Part shown: positions 46,803 to 56,495 of the stretch, piece by piece
How positions within the stretch are numbered: the first letter of the stretch is position 1
Layout of the letters: each line of letters begins with the position of its first letter
Origin: Paenibacillus sp. FSL R7-0204
GTDB taxonomy: Bacteria > Bacillota > Bacilli > Paenibacillales > Paenibacillaceae
Direction: 5' to 3'
DNA: 64,000 bases
NCBI RefSeq assembly: GCF_038002225.1
Contig: NZ_JBBOCA010000001.1
Location: forward strand, 6,634,001 to 6,698,000
Made by a program: the position numbers and the translations under genes
Notes under the pieces: model-generated
Databases searched by the model: none
What the model saw: only the letters and a program-made list of their open reading frames with translations
What the model was told of the DNA's origin: nothing

Positions 46803-49157
46803 TTATACAGTCAAAACTTGTTCACTTTTCAGCACAGCTTCATTGCCGCGGTCACGGGTCATGAAGTAGGTGAAGGTTAAAGCCAGGAATATTATTCCAT
46901 AAGCACCAAGTGTTCCTGCATCAGCCCACATGGAGCCGAAGTCCCCAGTAGAAATCACTGCCTTGAAGCCTTTGACACTGTAAGTCATCGGCAGCAGCGG
47001 ATTGAAGAACTTCATCCAGTTAGGAATCAGCTCCAGCGGGAAGGTTCCTGCGCTTGTAGTCAACTGGAAGATCAGAATCAGAATGACTACGAAGCGGCCA
47101 GGCTGATCCATCCAAGTAACAATCGCTTGAATCATCCACATGAAGGCCAGGCTGGTAATGAACGAGAAGGCGTAGAACAAGGGTACATTCTGTACTTCAA
47201 GTCCCAGACCATACAATACAATCAGGACAGCCAGCAGAGCCTGAAGCACACTCATCATGGAGAACGTAAGGGTACGGCTCATGAACCGGTTGAATCGGCT
47301 GGCTCCAATGACTTCGGAATCACGCATAGGGATAACAATCGTACAGATCAGAGCACCTACGAATAATCCGAGGGACAGGAAGTAAGGAGCAAATCCTGTA
47401 CCGTAGTTAGGCACCTTGTTAACCTTCACTTCTTCGATCTTTACCGGCTGGGCGAACATCGATACCAGCCCATCGGTCTTGTTCACCGATTTGGTCTGTG
47501 AAGCCGCATCGCCCAGCTTGCTTGCCAGCTCACCGGAGCCTGTCTTCAGCTCATCGAGGCCATCCTTCAGCTGCCCTGCTCCGTCACTCAGCTTCTTCGA
47601 GCCATCGGCTACCGAGCTAAGGCCGCTACCAAGCTTGCCTGCTCCAGCCAGCAGCTTCGCGGTGCCGGCTTCCAGCGCTTTGCCGCCGTCTGCCAGCTTC
47701 ACGCCGCCCGCTGCAGCTTCGTCCAGCTTCGCGCCGAACTGCTTCATGCCTGCGGTCAGCTTCGCGCCGCCGTTCTCCAGTGCGGCTGCTCCGGCTGCCA
47801 GCTGATTCTGGCCATCCAGCAGTTGCGAACTGCCTGCGTAGAGCTTCTGCGCTCCATCATGCAGCTGGCCTACACCTGCATCCAGCTGCTGTGAACCGCT
47901 GTGCAGCTGATTTGCTCCCTGCAGCAGCTGCTCCTGGCCGCTGTTCAAGGCTGCAGCTCCGTTCAGGAGCTGCTGTTGGCCCTGGTCCAGCTGCGCCGTG
48001 CCCGCAGCTACTGCTGCGCTTGCCGCCAGCAGCTTCTGCACCTCAGGGCTTGCTGCCAGCTGAGGATTCGACTTCGCCAGCGTCTGCAGACCGTCAGCTA
48101 CAGCCTTGGCTCCGGCTGCTGTCTTGGCACTGCCGTCCTTCGAAGCCGTAAGTCCGGCTTCAAGCTTCGCACTTCCCTCGGCGGAGGAGCTTAATCCGGC
48201 CGCTAGCTTCGCGCTGCCGTCCACCACAGCCTTCGTACCTGTCTGCAGCTTCTCGGTGCCGGTTACAGCCGACTGTGTTCCGGCCTGCAGCGAAGCCGCT
48301 CCGGCTGCCGTCTTCTGCAGCCCGGCATTCAGCTGCTTGCTGCCCGCTGCCGACTGCGTCACACCATCCTGCAGCTGCTTATGCGCTGCGGATAACTGCT
48401 GCAGACCTCCGGCCAGCGTGCTGGTGCCGGTTTTGAGTGCGGCTGCTCCGTTATTGAGATCACTCACGCCCTGGGTAAGCGGCGCTACACCATCCAGCAG
48501 CTTGCCGGTGCCTTCGGTCAGGACAACCAGATTGTCCTTCAGCTTCAGAGCGCCATCATCCAGCTTGGTGGCGCCGTCTGCAATCTTGGTTGCACCGTCT
48601 CCGGCTTCGCCCAGACCGTTTGCGATTTTGGTGATTTTATCAAATACAGAACTGGTATAAGCTTCCGTAATCTTGGCGGATACCTTGCTCTTAATATCCT
48701 TCACTGCCGTGCCGCCAATCTGGCCTGCCAGGAAGTTGTAGCCTTCATTCGGCTCGTAGATGATCTTGGCCGGCTGCGGATCTGCATCCAGCAGTGTAGT
48801 TGCCTTAGCCGAGAAGTCTTCCGGAACCACAATCGCCATATAATAGGTATTATCTTCAAGTCCGGCTTCCGCCTGCTCCCGGCTGACGAAATTCCACTTG
48901 AACCCGTCCGTCTTCTTCAGCTCCGTGACCAGATCTGCTCCGGCGGTAAGCTTGGTGCCTTCATAATCAGCACCCTTATCCTGGTTGACAACCGCTACCG
49001 GAAGCTCGTTCATTTTACCGTAAGGGTCCCAGAATGCCTTCAGGAACAATCCGCTGTACAGAACAGGAATAAATAGAATGGCGAACATGGAAATACGCAT
49101 CTTGGGATTCTTGAATACCGCGCCAAGATCCTTCATAAACACGGATAAAGATTTCAT
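46803..49157 (-). CDS. yhgE: YhgE/Pip domain membrane protein
   Basis: ATG 49157 (MKSLSVFMKDLGAVFKNPKM) follows AAGGAGAG; the frame extends 39 codons upstream without a better site. 784 residues: one N-terminal membrane helix (MFAILFIPVLYSGLFLKAF), a YhgE/Pip N-terminal outside domain (VAVVNQDKGADYEGTKL), then ~350 residues (about 190-560) of Ala/Gly-rich repeats of the form LxxGxxxLxxG that predict a long helical stalk, and five to six C-terminal membrane helices. The family relates to ABC-2 exporters, phage-infection proteins and type VII-associated proteins. It lies downstream of a TetR gene, as yhgD-yhgE in B. subtilis. Confidence 0.9.
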   Translation of the reverse strand: MKSLSVFMKDLGAVFKNPKMRISMFAILFIPVLYSGLFLKAFWDPYGKMNELPVAVVNQDKGADYEGTKLTAGADLVTELKKTDGFKWNFVSREQAEAGLEDNTYYMAIVVPEDFSAKATTLLDADPQPAKIIYEPNEGYNFLAGQIGGTAVKDIKSKVSAKITEAYTSSVFDKITKIANGLGEAGDGATKIADGATKLDDGALKLKDNLVVLTEGTGKLLDGVAPLTQGVSDLNNGAAALKTGTSTLAGGLQQLSAAHKQLQDGVTQSAAGSKQLNAGLQKTAAGAASLQAGTQSAVTGTEKLQTGTKAVVDGSAKLAAGLSSSAEGSAKLEAGLTASKDGSAKTAAGAKAVADGLQTLAKSNPQLAASPEVQKLLAASAAVAAGTAQLDQGQQQLLNGAAALNSGQEQLLQGANQLHSGSQQLDAGVGQLHDGAQKLYAGSSQLLDGQNQLAAGAAALENGGAKLTAGMKQFGAKLDEAAAGGVKLADGGKALEAGTAKLLAGAGKLGSGLSSVADGSKKLSDGAGQLKDGLDELKTGSGELASKLGDAASQTKSVNKTDGLVSMFAQPVKIEEVKVNKVPNYGTGFAPYFLSLGLFVGALICTIVIPMRDSEVIGASRFNRFMSRTLTFSMMSVLQALLAVLIVLYGLGLEVQNVPLFYAFSFITSLAFMWMIQAIVTWMDQPGRFVVILILIFQLTTSAGTFPLELIPNWMKFFNPLLPMTYSVKGFKAVISTGDFGSMWADAGTLGAYGIIFLALTFTYFMTRDRGNEAVLKSEQVLTV

Positions 49158-49263
49158 TCTGGTTCTCTCCTTATGATCATATGCTCTCTCTTGAAAATAC
49201 GTGGACTTGCTTTGAAATGATAGTTTCGTGAATGTTACAGTAACACCAAATGACTGTTTTCCC

Positions 49264-49274
49264 CATTCGGTCAA
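49264..49274. promoter_or_regulatory. possible TetR operator half-site before yhgE
   Basis: CATTCGGTCAA here matches CACTCGGTCAA at 50034-50044 before the tetR gene in 10 of 11 positions. The same element in both promoter regions suggests a shared binding site of the TetR protein. Confidence 0.45.
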
Positions 49275-49393
49275 TCAAAGGCAAAAAAAATGGGTTTATC
49301 CTGTTCAGTACCATCCGCCTCATCCCATCAATCCCAATCAGGGAAAGCGCAGCAATGCGAGACGCCATCCCTATACCGGACTTAACTTAACTT

Positions 49394-49969
49394 CTACTGT
49401 GACAGCCCCTCTGCCAAAAACAGATGAAAATAATGCTTGATCTGTTCTTTGGTCAACGGCACATGTACCTTGCTCAGTTCAGCAGTAAGCGCGATATATA
49501 ACCTGAACATTACCACCGACACAATCTGGGGATCGCAGGGTTTGATTTCCCCTTGACGAATGGCCTGCTCCACCTCCCGTTCCAGATATTCAAGCACCAC
49601 ACTCTCGATCTTGTCGAGTCCTTCACCAGCCTGCGGCGTTCCGAAGTCCAGACTCTCCTGGGACAGCTTGATGAATAGCTCATGTTCGCTTCGAAATTCC
49701 AGCAGGGCATCCAGCACACGGTGCAGATTATCAAAAAACGGCTTATCACGCCTAATCTCCCGCTCAGCGATCATTTTCATCTCGAGGATAACATCACGCA
49801 GGATTTCATCAAATAACTGTTCCTTGTTCGTAAAAAAGGTGTAAATCGTCCCTTTGCCGACATTGGCAATCTTGGCGACCTGGTCCATCGTTGTTGCCTT
49901 ATACCCGAATAATGAAAAAGACTTCGTCGCCGCCTGAAGCACCTGCTGCCTTCGATCTACCACAGCCAT
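49394..49969 (-). CDS. TetR/AcrR family transcriptional regulator
   Basis: 191 residues. The N-terminal helix-turn-helix is typical (RRQQVLQAATKSFSLFGYKA, TTMDQVAKIANVGKGTIYTF-FTNKEQLFDEI). The C-terminal ligand domain (residues ~60-191) is all helical, with LAEGL near the end, like the YhgD/FadR-type members. It precedes the yhgE-like gene on the same strand with a 236-nt gap. It probably represses both itself and yhgE; the ligand is unknown. Confidence 0.92.
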   Translation of the reverse strand: MAVVDRRQQVLQAATKSFSLFGYKATTMDQVAKIANVGKGTIYTFFTNKEQLFDEILRDVILEMKMIAEREIRRDKPFFDNLHRVLDALLEFRSEHELFIKLSQESLDFGTPQAGEGLDKIESVVLEYLEREVEQAIRQGEIKPCDPQIVSVVMFRLYIALTAELSKVHVPLTKEQIKHYFHLFLAEGLSQ

Positions 49970-50033
49970 TCATACACTCCCTTTCCTGAAGGATCGTCTA
50001 TAACTCCCGTTCTGACCAATTTACTAATCCGGT

Positions 50034-50044
50034 CACTCGGTCAA
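50034..50044. promoter_or_regulatory. possible TetR operator before its own gene
   Basis: CACTCGGTCAA lies in a region with further GGTCA/TGACC half-sites (TGACC at about 50013, GGTCA at 50031). The arrangement suggests a dyad operator. The 298-nt gap 49970-50267 holds this site and two TATAAT-like boxes (50141-50146, 50172-50177) before the glycosyltransferase. Confidence 0.45.
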
Positions 50045-50267
50045 GACCAACTTTATCACTTTGCCTATGTCTTTGCAATACTTTTGCTAATTTTTTTTAT
50101 TTTATTGCAGTGTTTTAACTTTCTATTTACGTCTTATTTGTATAATGTGAGAAAAGAAGCAAAATCCCTAGTATAATATTAGGAGAAGCATGTACACGAG
50201 TAACCGCAGACAGACTTATGAAGCTATCTAATAAACCTACCTATAAAGGAAAGTTGCAGGTGAACTT

Positions 50268-51464
50268 ATGCGAAAGAAAAGAGTACTGCTGTTTTCGGAA
50301 GGCTTCGGCACGGGCCATACAGGGGCAGCCTATGCTCTGGCTGAAGGAATACGACTGCTGAACCCTGATGTTCAGTGCCGGGTCTTCGAGCTCGGAAAAT
50401 TCCTGAATCCTACGGTCGCTCCTTGGATTCTTTCCGCTTACCGCAAAACTGTCAGCAGCCAGCCGAAGCTGGTCGGCATGATGTATAAGACCCAATATCA
50501 TAAATCACTGAACCGGTTGACCAAGCTGGCCCTTCACCGGATTTTTTATACCCATGCCTCTCAGGTCATTGAGCAGCTGCGGCCGGATCTGATTATCTGC
50601 ACACATCCGATTCCTGCTGCGGTCATCTCCAGACTGAAGCGCCAGGGTCTTGATGTGCCGTTCTATACGCTGATTACAGATTATGATGCCCACGGCAGCT
50701 GGGTGAATGCGGAAGCCAACCGATATCTGGTATCGACTTCAAGGGTCAAATCCATTCTTACGGGACGCGGCGTACCCTCCGATCTGGTGACGGTGACCGG
50801 GATTCCCGTGCATCCGAAATTCTGGGAGTCCCAAGGCAAGACTAAGCTGCGCAAAGAGCTCGGGCTCGCCGACATCCCGACTGCGCTGATTATGGGCGGC
50901 GGCTGGGGCCTGATGTTCGGCAAGGATATTATGAACTCGCTCACTGCCCGGATCAATGACATCCAGCTTATCTTCTGTATGGGCAGCAACGACAAGGCTA
51001 TAGCCAAAATGAAGGCCAACCCCCTGCTGAACCATCCCAACGTAAGGATTCTCGGGTACAGCAGTGAGATCAACAAGCTGATGGATGCCTCGGATCTGCT
51101 GATCACCAAGCCTGGCGGAATGACCTGCACCGAAGGCCAGGCCAAAGGTATTCCGATGCTATTCTATAACGCCATCCCCGGCCAGGAAGAGAAGAACAGC
51201 CAGTATTTCGTCGAGCTGGGGCTGGCCGAGATGCTTAATCCAGGCGTCGTGGACAAATGGTTCTCCATGCTCCTAAGCGAATATGCCGGATTCGGAGGAC
51301 CGCAGAAGCGCAAAAGCTCTCCGGACCTCCAGCAGCCGCAGCACTGCGCCGCCACCATTCTTAAGATGCTGGGCAAGCCAGCTGCGGAAACCGTCTTCTC
51401 CGAGGCGTGGAGCGCCCCTCCGCCCAAGGTCCGGAACGAAGAAGCCGTCTATGTCACACCCTAA
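50268..51464 (+). CDS. MGDG synthase/UgtP-like glycolipid glycosyltransferase
   Basis: 398 residues of the GT28 fold. The N-terminal VLLFSEGFGTGHTGAAYALAEGI and the FYTHASQVIEQLRPDLIICTHP segment mark the diacylglycerol-acceptor domain. The C-terminal donor domain has LIMGGGWGLMFG, VRILGYSSEINKLMDASDLLITKPGGMTCTEGQAKGIPML, which is the UDP-sugar-binding region (KPGGMT). It would transfer sugar from a UDP-sugar to diacylglycerol to make membrane glycolipid. The exact sugar and the number of transfers are not clear. An AGGTG site lies before the ATG. It stands alone on the plus strand. Confidence 0.87.
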   Translation: MRKKRVLLFSEGFGTGHTGAAYALAEGIRLLNPDVQCRVFELGKFLNPTVAPWILSAYRKTVSSQPKLVGMMYKTQYHKSLNRLTKLALHRIFYTHASQVIEQLRPDLIICTHPIPAAVISRLKRQGLDVPFYTLITDYDAHGSWVNAEANRYLVSTSRVKSILTGRGVPSDLVTVTGIPVHPKFWESQGKTKLRKELGLADIPTALIMGGGWGLMFGKDIMNSLTARINDIQLIFCMGSNDKAIAKMKANPLLNHPNVRILGYSSEINKLMDASDLLITKPGGMTCTEGQAKGIPMLFYNAIPGQEEKNSQYFVELGLAEMLNPGVVDKWFSMLLSEYAGFGGPQKRKSSPDLQQPQHCAATILKMLGKPAAETVFSEAWSAPPPKVRNEEAVYVTP

Positions 51465-51489
51465 GCCTTTATCCTGATTCCCTAACGCA

Positions 51490-51534
51490 AAGAACCTCCA
51501 GCCCATAGATCCTGCGGGTTGGAGGTTCTTCTTT
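51490..51534 (+). terminator. terminator after glycosyltransferase gene
   Basis: AAGAACCTCCA/TGGAGGTTCTT arms with a short T-rich tail, 26 nt past the stop. Confidence 0.85.
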
Positions 51535-51551
51535 GCATTACATATGGCCGT

Positions 51552-51662
51552 AACAAGTGGAAACGGCTTTGCCATCCTTTTCAGGACGGTACTGTTTCAG
51601 CGAGAAATAGAACGATAATTTGTCGTGTGCAACATATAAATTCTTATATTTTAGAATAGACG
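51552..51662. repeat. possible dispersed intergenic repeat
   Basis: The 12-mer CAAGTGGAAACG at 51554-51565 also occurs at 41160-41171 in another gap. Around it are small inverted repeats (ATCCTTTTCAGGAC). It may be a family of intergenic elements; I cannot fix its ends. Confidence 0.35.
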
Positions 51663-51689
51663 TATAGCGTCTGAAGTCTAGCGGGTCTT

Positions 51690-52592
51690 TTATTTATAAA
51701 AGGTATGATTGCCAATGGTCTTGGCGAGTGTCCGTGAATGATGCACGGTCAGATCCTGTGCCAGGGTCAGCGACAGGAAAAAATAGGTGTCATCCGTAAC
51801 TTCTTTGACCCCCATAAGCGCTGCGTTCACAGCCTTAATACTGTCCGCATTGGGCTTCACGCGTTTAAGACGCCCGTTAGCCACAGGACTGAACTGCCTT
51901 TTCTGATAGATAACTTCTCTGATAGTGTCGGGAAAATTGGCTGACCGCAGCCGGTTTAGAACAACGTTGGCAACTGCCACCTTGCCCTTGTACGGTTCGC
52001 CTTCTGCCTCTGCCATGACGATTTTTTGCAGCAGATGCAGGTCTTCTCCGGATACGGCGTAGCTCCAGGTAGCTTCAGCTTGCTGCTCCTTGGGTAGTAG
52101 CTTGGTCCGGGAGAAGAACAATGTTGCGGGGGGATGTTGCTGAGTTACAGCCTTGCTTGGTTTCACACTCTTCGTCCCCGTTGCCGCGATCCTCAGCGCT
52201 TGCGCCACTGGCGGCGATGCTTTCACCACAGTTACCTTAGGCTTAGTCATAATGGAAGCAGGCTTATCCGCACTCTTGTGCTGCAGCTTCTCGGGACTTA
52301 ACCATCCTGCACTCACCGTACGGGTCCAGGTATGGACCGGCTTGGCAGCTGTGGTGTAGAGCATGGGTGTACTATTTTCGGCTGAATGGCTTGTCCTGTG
52401 CAGGACGGATGCGGCTTGCGGAATAAGCTGCTCTACCGGTTGATAGCTTGCAGACTTCAGCTTACCCATTTCTATTACATTCTCCCCGGTAGCAGCAGTT
52501 CCTTCGGGGTTCATCAAACTTATCGCTGAGAAAGACACTAGGATTACACCAACCAGCAGCGCAATATAGCGGCTCTGTTTGAAAATCAACAT
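51690..52592 (-). CDS. SleB/CwlJ-type cell wall hydrolase
   Basis: 300 residues: an N-terminal membrane anchor or signal (YIALLVGVILVSFSAISL), a Lys/Ser/Thr/Pro-rich linker (~40-185), and a C-terminal hydrolase domain. Seen there: LLQKIVMAEAEGEPYKGKVAVANVVLNRL with the catalytic-type Glu, QFSPVANGRL and NHTFY at the very end. This is the SleB/CwlJ hydrolase family used in spore cortex breakdown and vegetative wall turnover. The long linker without a peptidoglycan-binding domain argues against classical SleB. AGGAGG precedes the ATG. Confidence 0.88.
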   Translation of the reverse strand: MLIFKQSRYIALLVGVILVSFSAISLMNPEGTAATGENVIEMGKLKSASYQPVEQLIPQAASVLHRTSHSAENSTPMLYTTAAKPVHTWTRTVSAGWLSPEKLQHKSADKPASIMTKPKVTVVKASPPVAQALRIAATGTKSVKPSKAVTQQHPPATLFFSRTKLLPKEQQAEATWSYAVSGEDLHLLQKIVMAEAEGEPYKGKVAVANVVLNRLRSANFPDTIREVIYQKRQFSPVANGRLKRVKPNADSIKAVNAALMGVKEVTDDTYFFLSLTLAQDLTVHHSRTLAKTIGNHTFYK

Positions 52593-52675
52593 GTTTTACC
52601 TCCTATTTTACGGCACATTCCTATTGTATGTAACCGAAAATGGAAGCTTTGAAAACTTTCTTGTCGATTTTGTAT

Positions 52676-53281
52676 TTAGAAAAATGTAAATTTTTCAGTC
52701 ATTTCATACATAGGAATGGCATGCATCCTGGTAGCATACACCACAAAAGCATCTACCGTCCAGCCTATGTCTGGAAGTAATTGGTCCGAAGGATGCTTCT
52801 CCATTCTTAAATTTTCCAGCCGCTCCAGCGTAAACGGATCTTCTCCGCGATATTTGCGGGCCACAGTCAAATGGGGATTGTACGTTCGCATCTCTGGAGT
52901 ATACCCTAAGGGAAGTGTCGCTGAAACCACCTTTTGCTGCAGCTCCTTCAGCGGCTCCAATTCGCCGGAAACCCCCGCCCAGAGCACTCTTGGCGAGTCT
53001 GGAAGACCGAAGGTGCCCCATTCACCGAGCTTCAATTGAAAGCCTTTACTTGAGCGCGCAACCTTCCATAATGCCTCATAGAGAGATGGGATATATTCCC
53101 TGGCAGTATCTCCAAGAAATTGAAGCGTAATATGGAAATCTTTAAAATGTGTCCATCTCGCAAATTTAAGTCCGGAGGACACATGGGCAGACTCATTCTT
53201 CAGATATTCAAGCAGCGTATCAGGCAGCGGCACGGCAACGAACAGGCGCTCCACTTCTTGCTCCGGGTCCAAATGGCTCAT
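52676..53281 (-). CDS. thpR: RNA 2',3'-cyclic phosphodiesterase (2H family)
   Basis: 201 residues with the two HxTx motifs of the 2H phosphoesterase family: HITLQFLGDT (~residue 50) and HLTVARKY (~residue 137). N-terminal RLFVAVPLPD is typical. It opens 2',3'-cyclic phosphates on RNA ends. AAGGTGA lies before the ATG. It is divergent from the dehydrogenase gene with a 90-nt spacer. Confidence 0.9.
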   Translation of the reverse strand: MSHLDPEQEVERLFVAVPLPDTLLEYLKNESAHVSSGLKFARWTHFKDFHITLQFLGDTAREYIPSLYEALWKVARSSKGFQLKLGEWGTFGLPDSPRVLWAGVSGELEPLKELQQKVVSATLPLGYTPEMRTYNPHLTVARKYRGEDPFTLERLENLRMEKHPSDQLLPDIGWTVDAFVVYATRMHAIPMYEMTEKFTFF

Positions 53282-53371
53282 GCGAATTTCACCTTTCCAA
53301 ACAGATTTGTTATGCTTATCTATACTTATCGTCCATTTCTCTACTGAAATGTAGAACAGGAGGGAACCATC

Positions 53372-54328
53372 ATGACTAAATCCATCGTTTGTATGCAGCA
53401 GCTATCCTCTGCTCAGCAGGAGCAGATCCGCGCCGCTGCACCAGAGTACACCCTTACCCTGGGAGATTCCAGGAACCCTGATCTGGAGCTGCTCTCCGGC
53501 GCAGAGATTATTATCGGCTGGGGCAAAGGCATCCGGGACACCGTGCTGCGACAGGGCTCACCGCTCCGCTGGGTACAAGCCTGGTCCGCCGGGGTAGAGA
53601 AGCTTCCGCTGGAAGCCCTGAAGGAACGCGAAATTCAACTGACGAATGCCAGCGGCGTGCATGCGGAACCGATTACTGCCGTCATCCTCAGCTTCATGCT
53701 GATGTTCACACGTAACATGCACACGGCCATCCGTAACCAGCAGAACCGCCGCTGGCACTCGGACGGGCAGGAGAGTGAGCTGACCGGCAAGACGATCGTC
53801 ATCGCCGGAACTGGAGCGATCGGCAGCGAGACCGCCAGAATCGCCCAGGCCTTCCGGATGAAGACAATCGGTGTCAGCCGCTCCGGCCGGCCGGTGGAGA
53901 ACTTTGACCAGATCTTCACCACCGGGGAACTGAAGGACTCCGTCCGCGAAGCGGACTTCGTGGTTAACACGCTGCCGCTCACCGACGAAACCCGCGGACT
54001 GTTCAATGCTGAAATCTTCTCTGCCTGCAAGCGGGGAGCATACTATATTAATATTGGCCGCGGCGTGACCACTCATACGGACGACCTGATCGCTGCACTG
54101 AATAGCGGGCAGCTGGCCGGAGCGGGCCTTGATGTCTTCGAGAACGAGCCGCTGCCGGAGGACCACCCGCTATGGGACATGGAGCAGGTCATCATCACCC
54201 CTCACTGTGCCGGGGTAACCGACCGCTATGCCGGCCGGGTAGTCGATATCTTCGTGGAGAACATGAAGGCCTACCTGGATACCGGTAAGCCTTCGCGCAA
54301 TTTGGTGGATTATAGCCGCCAGTATTAG
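53372..54328 (+). CDS. D-2-hydroxyacid dehydrogenase family protein
   Basis: 318 residues of the NAD(P)-dependent D-isomer-specific 2-hydroxyacid dehydrogenase family. Seen: the Rossmann loop IVIAGTGAIGSETARIAQ, the catalytic Arg in INIGRG, FENEPLPEDHPLW (catalytic Glu region) and ITPHCAGVTDRYAGR with the catalytic His. The VSRSGRP stretch after the Rossmann strand suggests NADP use. The substrate is not evident; neighbours do not define a pathway. AGGAGGG precedes the ATG. Confidence 0.9.
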   Translation: MTKSIVCMQQLSSAQQEQIRAAAPEYTLTLGDSRNPDLELLSGAEIIIGWGKGIRDTVLRQGSPLRWVQAWSAGVEKLPLEALKEREIQLTNASGVHAEPITAVILSFMLMFTRNMHTAIRNQQNRRWHSDGQESELTGKTIVIAGTGAIGSETARIAQAFRMKTIGVSRSGRPVENFDQIFTTGELKDSVREADFVVNTLPLTDETRGLFNAEIFSACKRGAYYINIGRGVTTHTDDLIAALNSGQLAGAGLDVFENEPLPEDHPLWDMEQVIITPHCAGVTDRYAGRVVDIFVENMKAYLDTGKPSRNLVDYSRQY

Positions 54329-54445
54329 GGGGCCATCAGCATCACCCACATGTCGCATACATGCTCAGCTCGTTAAACTCTTTTAACTAATTTCAGCAAT
54401 TCAGTTCATTCAGTAATTCACTAATTCACGAATTTACGCATAATA

Positions 54446-54477
54446 AAGAGCCTCTGCTGAACTAAGCAGAGGCTCTT
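54446..54477 (+). terminator. hairpin terminator after dehydrogenase gene
   Basis: A perfect 13-bp stem, AAGAGCCTCTGCT/AGCAGAGGCTCTT, with a 6-nt loop. Only a weak T-tail follows. Confidence 0.7.
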
Positions 54478-54533
54478 GTTATACTTCCATCACTAAATAG
54501 ATTGAACTTGAAGTAACCACAATTAGATGAGAG

Positions 54534-54665
54534 TAACGGAGGGGATATTTGGAACTGTAGGAGCGGCAGCGTCCGCCTTTGTTCCCGGATTTCAACCGCT
54601 ACTGCGGTTCAATCCAAGAAATCCGGGAACAACAGCGGCCGTAAGTCCAAATATCACCGCAGTTA
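54534..54665. repeat. 132-bp palindromic intergenic element
   Basis: A long imperfect inverted repeat centred on AACCGCtactGCGGTT. It includes TTGTTCCCGGATTT/AAATCCGGGAACAA, GATATTTGGA/TCCAAATATC and outer TAACGG/CCGcaGTTA. It can fold as one large cruciform. It lies in the 382-nt gap between convergent dehydrogenase and chemoreceptor genes; a 64-codon frame here is a by-product. It is likely a multicopy element. Confidence 0.7.
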
Positions 54666-54710
54666 CGGGCGGCATCGCCATTGAGAAGCTTTTAGTCCAA
54701 TCTATCCCCC

Positions 54711-56495
54711 TCACACCTTAAAGCGGGTCACCGACTCCCGGAGCTCCGTAAGCAGCAGCTTCAGCTCCGCGATGCCGTTAGCCACAGCGGTGGTTGAGCT
54801 GAGCTGCTCATGCGCAGAAGCGGAGGTCTCCTCGACACCTGCCGCCGATTGCTGGGAGAGTGCCGAGATATGCTGGCTGAACTCGTTCATGGTCTCGCTG
54901 GCACCGGTCATTTGCTGCAGGTCCTGGCCCATCTCGTCGATTGTCACCGCCATCATGCGGACCGAGCCGTTGATCTCAGCCAGGGCATCACCGGTCTCGA
55001 CAATCTGCCGGCTGCCTTGCTCCGTCTTGGCTACCCCGCCGCGCAGCTGCTCTACCATGGTTCTGGAGTCAAGCTGGATTCCCTGTGTAATCTCTGTAAT
55101 CTCCGAGACCGTCTGCTGCACATCCTCTGACAGCTTCCGTACTTCCTGTGCGACAACAGCGAAGCCGCGTCCGCTGTCACCGGCCCGTGCGGCTTCAATA
55201 GCGGCATTGATCGCCAGCAGATGAGTCTGCTCTGAGATGCTTCGGATGGCCCCCACCAGATGGAAGATTCCTTCATTCTTGCGGTTCAGCTCTTCTACGG
55301 TGTCCATAGACTGCGAGACAGCATCGGCAATCTCGTTCATCTGCGCCACGGAGCTTTCCATGAGCGCCCGGCCCTTTTCACCCTTTTGCCGTACCTGCTC
55401 TGAATGATTGGAGAGATCCGTACCTCTGCCGGCAAAATTCTCAATTAACGTATTTAGCTCCTCCACCGCCTTGGAGGCATCCACCGCTGCTTCGGCCTGG
55501 CTTCCGGACGCTGTGGCCAGCTCTTCCATCGTCAGTGCGATCTGGCTGCTGCCTTCCTTCGTATCGGCAATGGTATGCATTAACACATCGCCCTGCTCCC
55601 CAATGATCCTTGATACATCTCTGATCCGGCTGACCATTTCCAGCAGCGTGCGGTTCGTTTCATTCACCGTCTTGGCCAGCAGGCCAATCTCGTCCTTGTT
55701 GCGGATCAGCGTCTCTTCCGCCGTCAGATCCCCGCTTGAGATCTGCTGCAGCTGCGAAGTTACCCTCTTCAGCGGATTGATGATCGTTCTGCGGATCACC
55801 ATATTAACCAAACCGATAACTACAAGGACAATCAACACAGTCGCAATATTCATTCTCCCGGCGGTATTGAAAATACTTGTAGATATTTCACCCTCATTCT
55901 CAGCATCCTTCTGGCTGTGCGCTACCAGTGCATCCAGATCCACCTGCATGGAATTAAAAGCGTCAATCCCCTTCTCTGATACCTCGAGGGCCAATTTCTC
56001 GTCATTGGAGCTGCTGAGCAGAATCGCCTGATTGTTGACGGTCAGGAACTCGCCCCATTTTCCGACGAGCGACTGTAATTGCTTCAGCTCCTGCTCCCCT
56101 TTCAGATTGGCTTTATATTCCTTAAAAGTATCCGCTACTTTGCCGATGAATTTGGACCGCTCTTCCGCAAGGGCGTTTTTGTCCGCGCTGTCAGTGCTCA
56201 GGATATGCTGCAGGCTGAGTGCCATAACATGCTCTGTCAGATAGTTGACATTGTGAATTTTGTTCAGCTCGGGAATGATGTGATTAATGACTTTCCCGGT
56301 GTTCTTCTGCATACCGTTCATTTGATAGAGCGATACCCCGCCGCTGATCAGAACGAATACAGCCAGAGCCGCATAACCGGAAGCGATCTTGAAGCCGATG
56401 CTTTTTCTGCCGCTGGACAGCTTCGCCTGCTGCTTCTTGCCCGCTTCATTCCTCCCTTTTCCTAACCAATCCTTCAGTCGCTGACCTATCCCCAC
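54711..56495 (-). CDS. methyl-accepting chemotaxis protein
   Basis: A chemoreceptor of about 594 residues. It has a basic N-terminus, a membrane helix ([23 protein letters not shown]), a four-helix-bundle-type sensor domain (~100-200), a second helix ([18 protein letters not shown]), HAMP ([21 protein letters not shown]) and the signalling domain with the hairpin tip [40 protein letters not shown] 56495 after AGGGGG is preferred; ATG 56543 is also open but lacks a ribosome site. It stands alone; the ligand is unknown. Confidence 0.93.
   Translation of the reverse strand: MGIGQRLKDWLGKGRNEAGKKQQAKLSSGRKSIGFKIASGYAALAVFVLISGGVSLYQMNGMQKNTGKVINHIIPELNKIHNVNYLTEHVMALSLQHILSTDSADKNALAEERSKFIGKVADTFKEYKANLKGEQELKQLQSLVGKWGEFLTVNNQAILLSSSNDEKLALEVSEKGIDAFNSMQVDLDALVAHSQKDAENEGEISTSIFNTAGRMNIATVLIVLVVIGLVNMVIRRTIINPLKRVTSQLQQISSGDLTAEETLIRNKDEIGLLAKTVNETNRTLLEMVSRIRDVSRIIGEQGDVLMHTIADTKEGSSQIALTMEELATASGSQAEAAVDASKAVEELNTLIENFAGRGTDLSNHSEQVRQKGEKGRALMESSVAQMNEIADAVSQSMDTVEELNRKNEGIFHLVGAIRSISEQTHLLAINAAIEAARAGDSGRGFAVVAQEVRKLSEDVQQTVSEITEITQGIQLDSRTMVEQLRGGVAKTEQGSRQIVETGDALAEINGSVRMMAVTIDEMGQDLQQMTGASETMNEFSQHISALSQQSAAGVEETSASAHEQLSSTTAVANGIAELKLLLTELRESVTRFKV

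Noticed and set aside
47416..48660. Several Ala/Ser/Pro-rich plus-strand frames
   Set aside because: They mirror the repetitive stalk coding region of the YhgE-like gene.
54527..54721. 64-codon plus-strand frame
   Set aside because: It coincides with the large palindromic element and has no family similarity.
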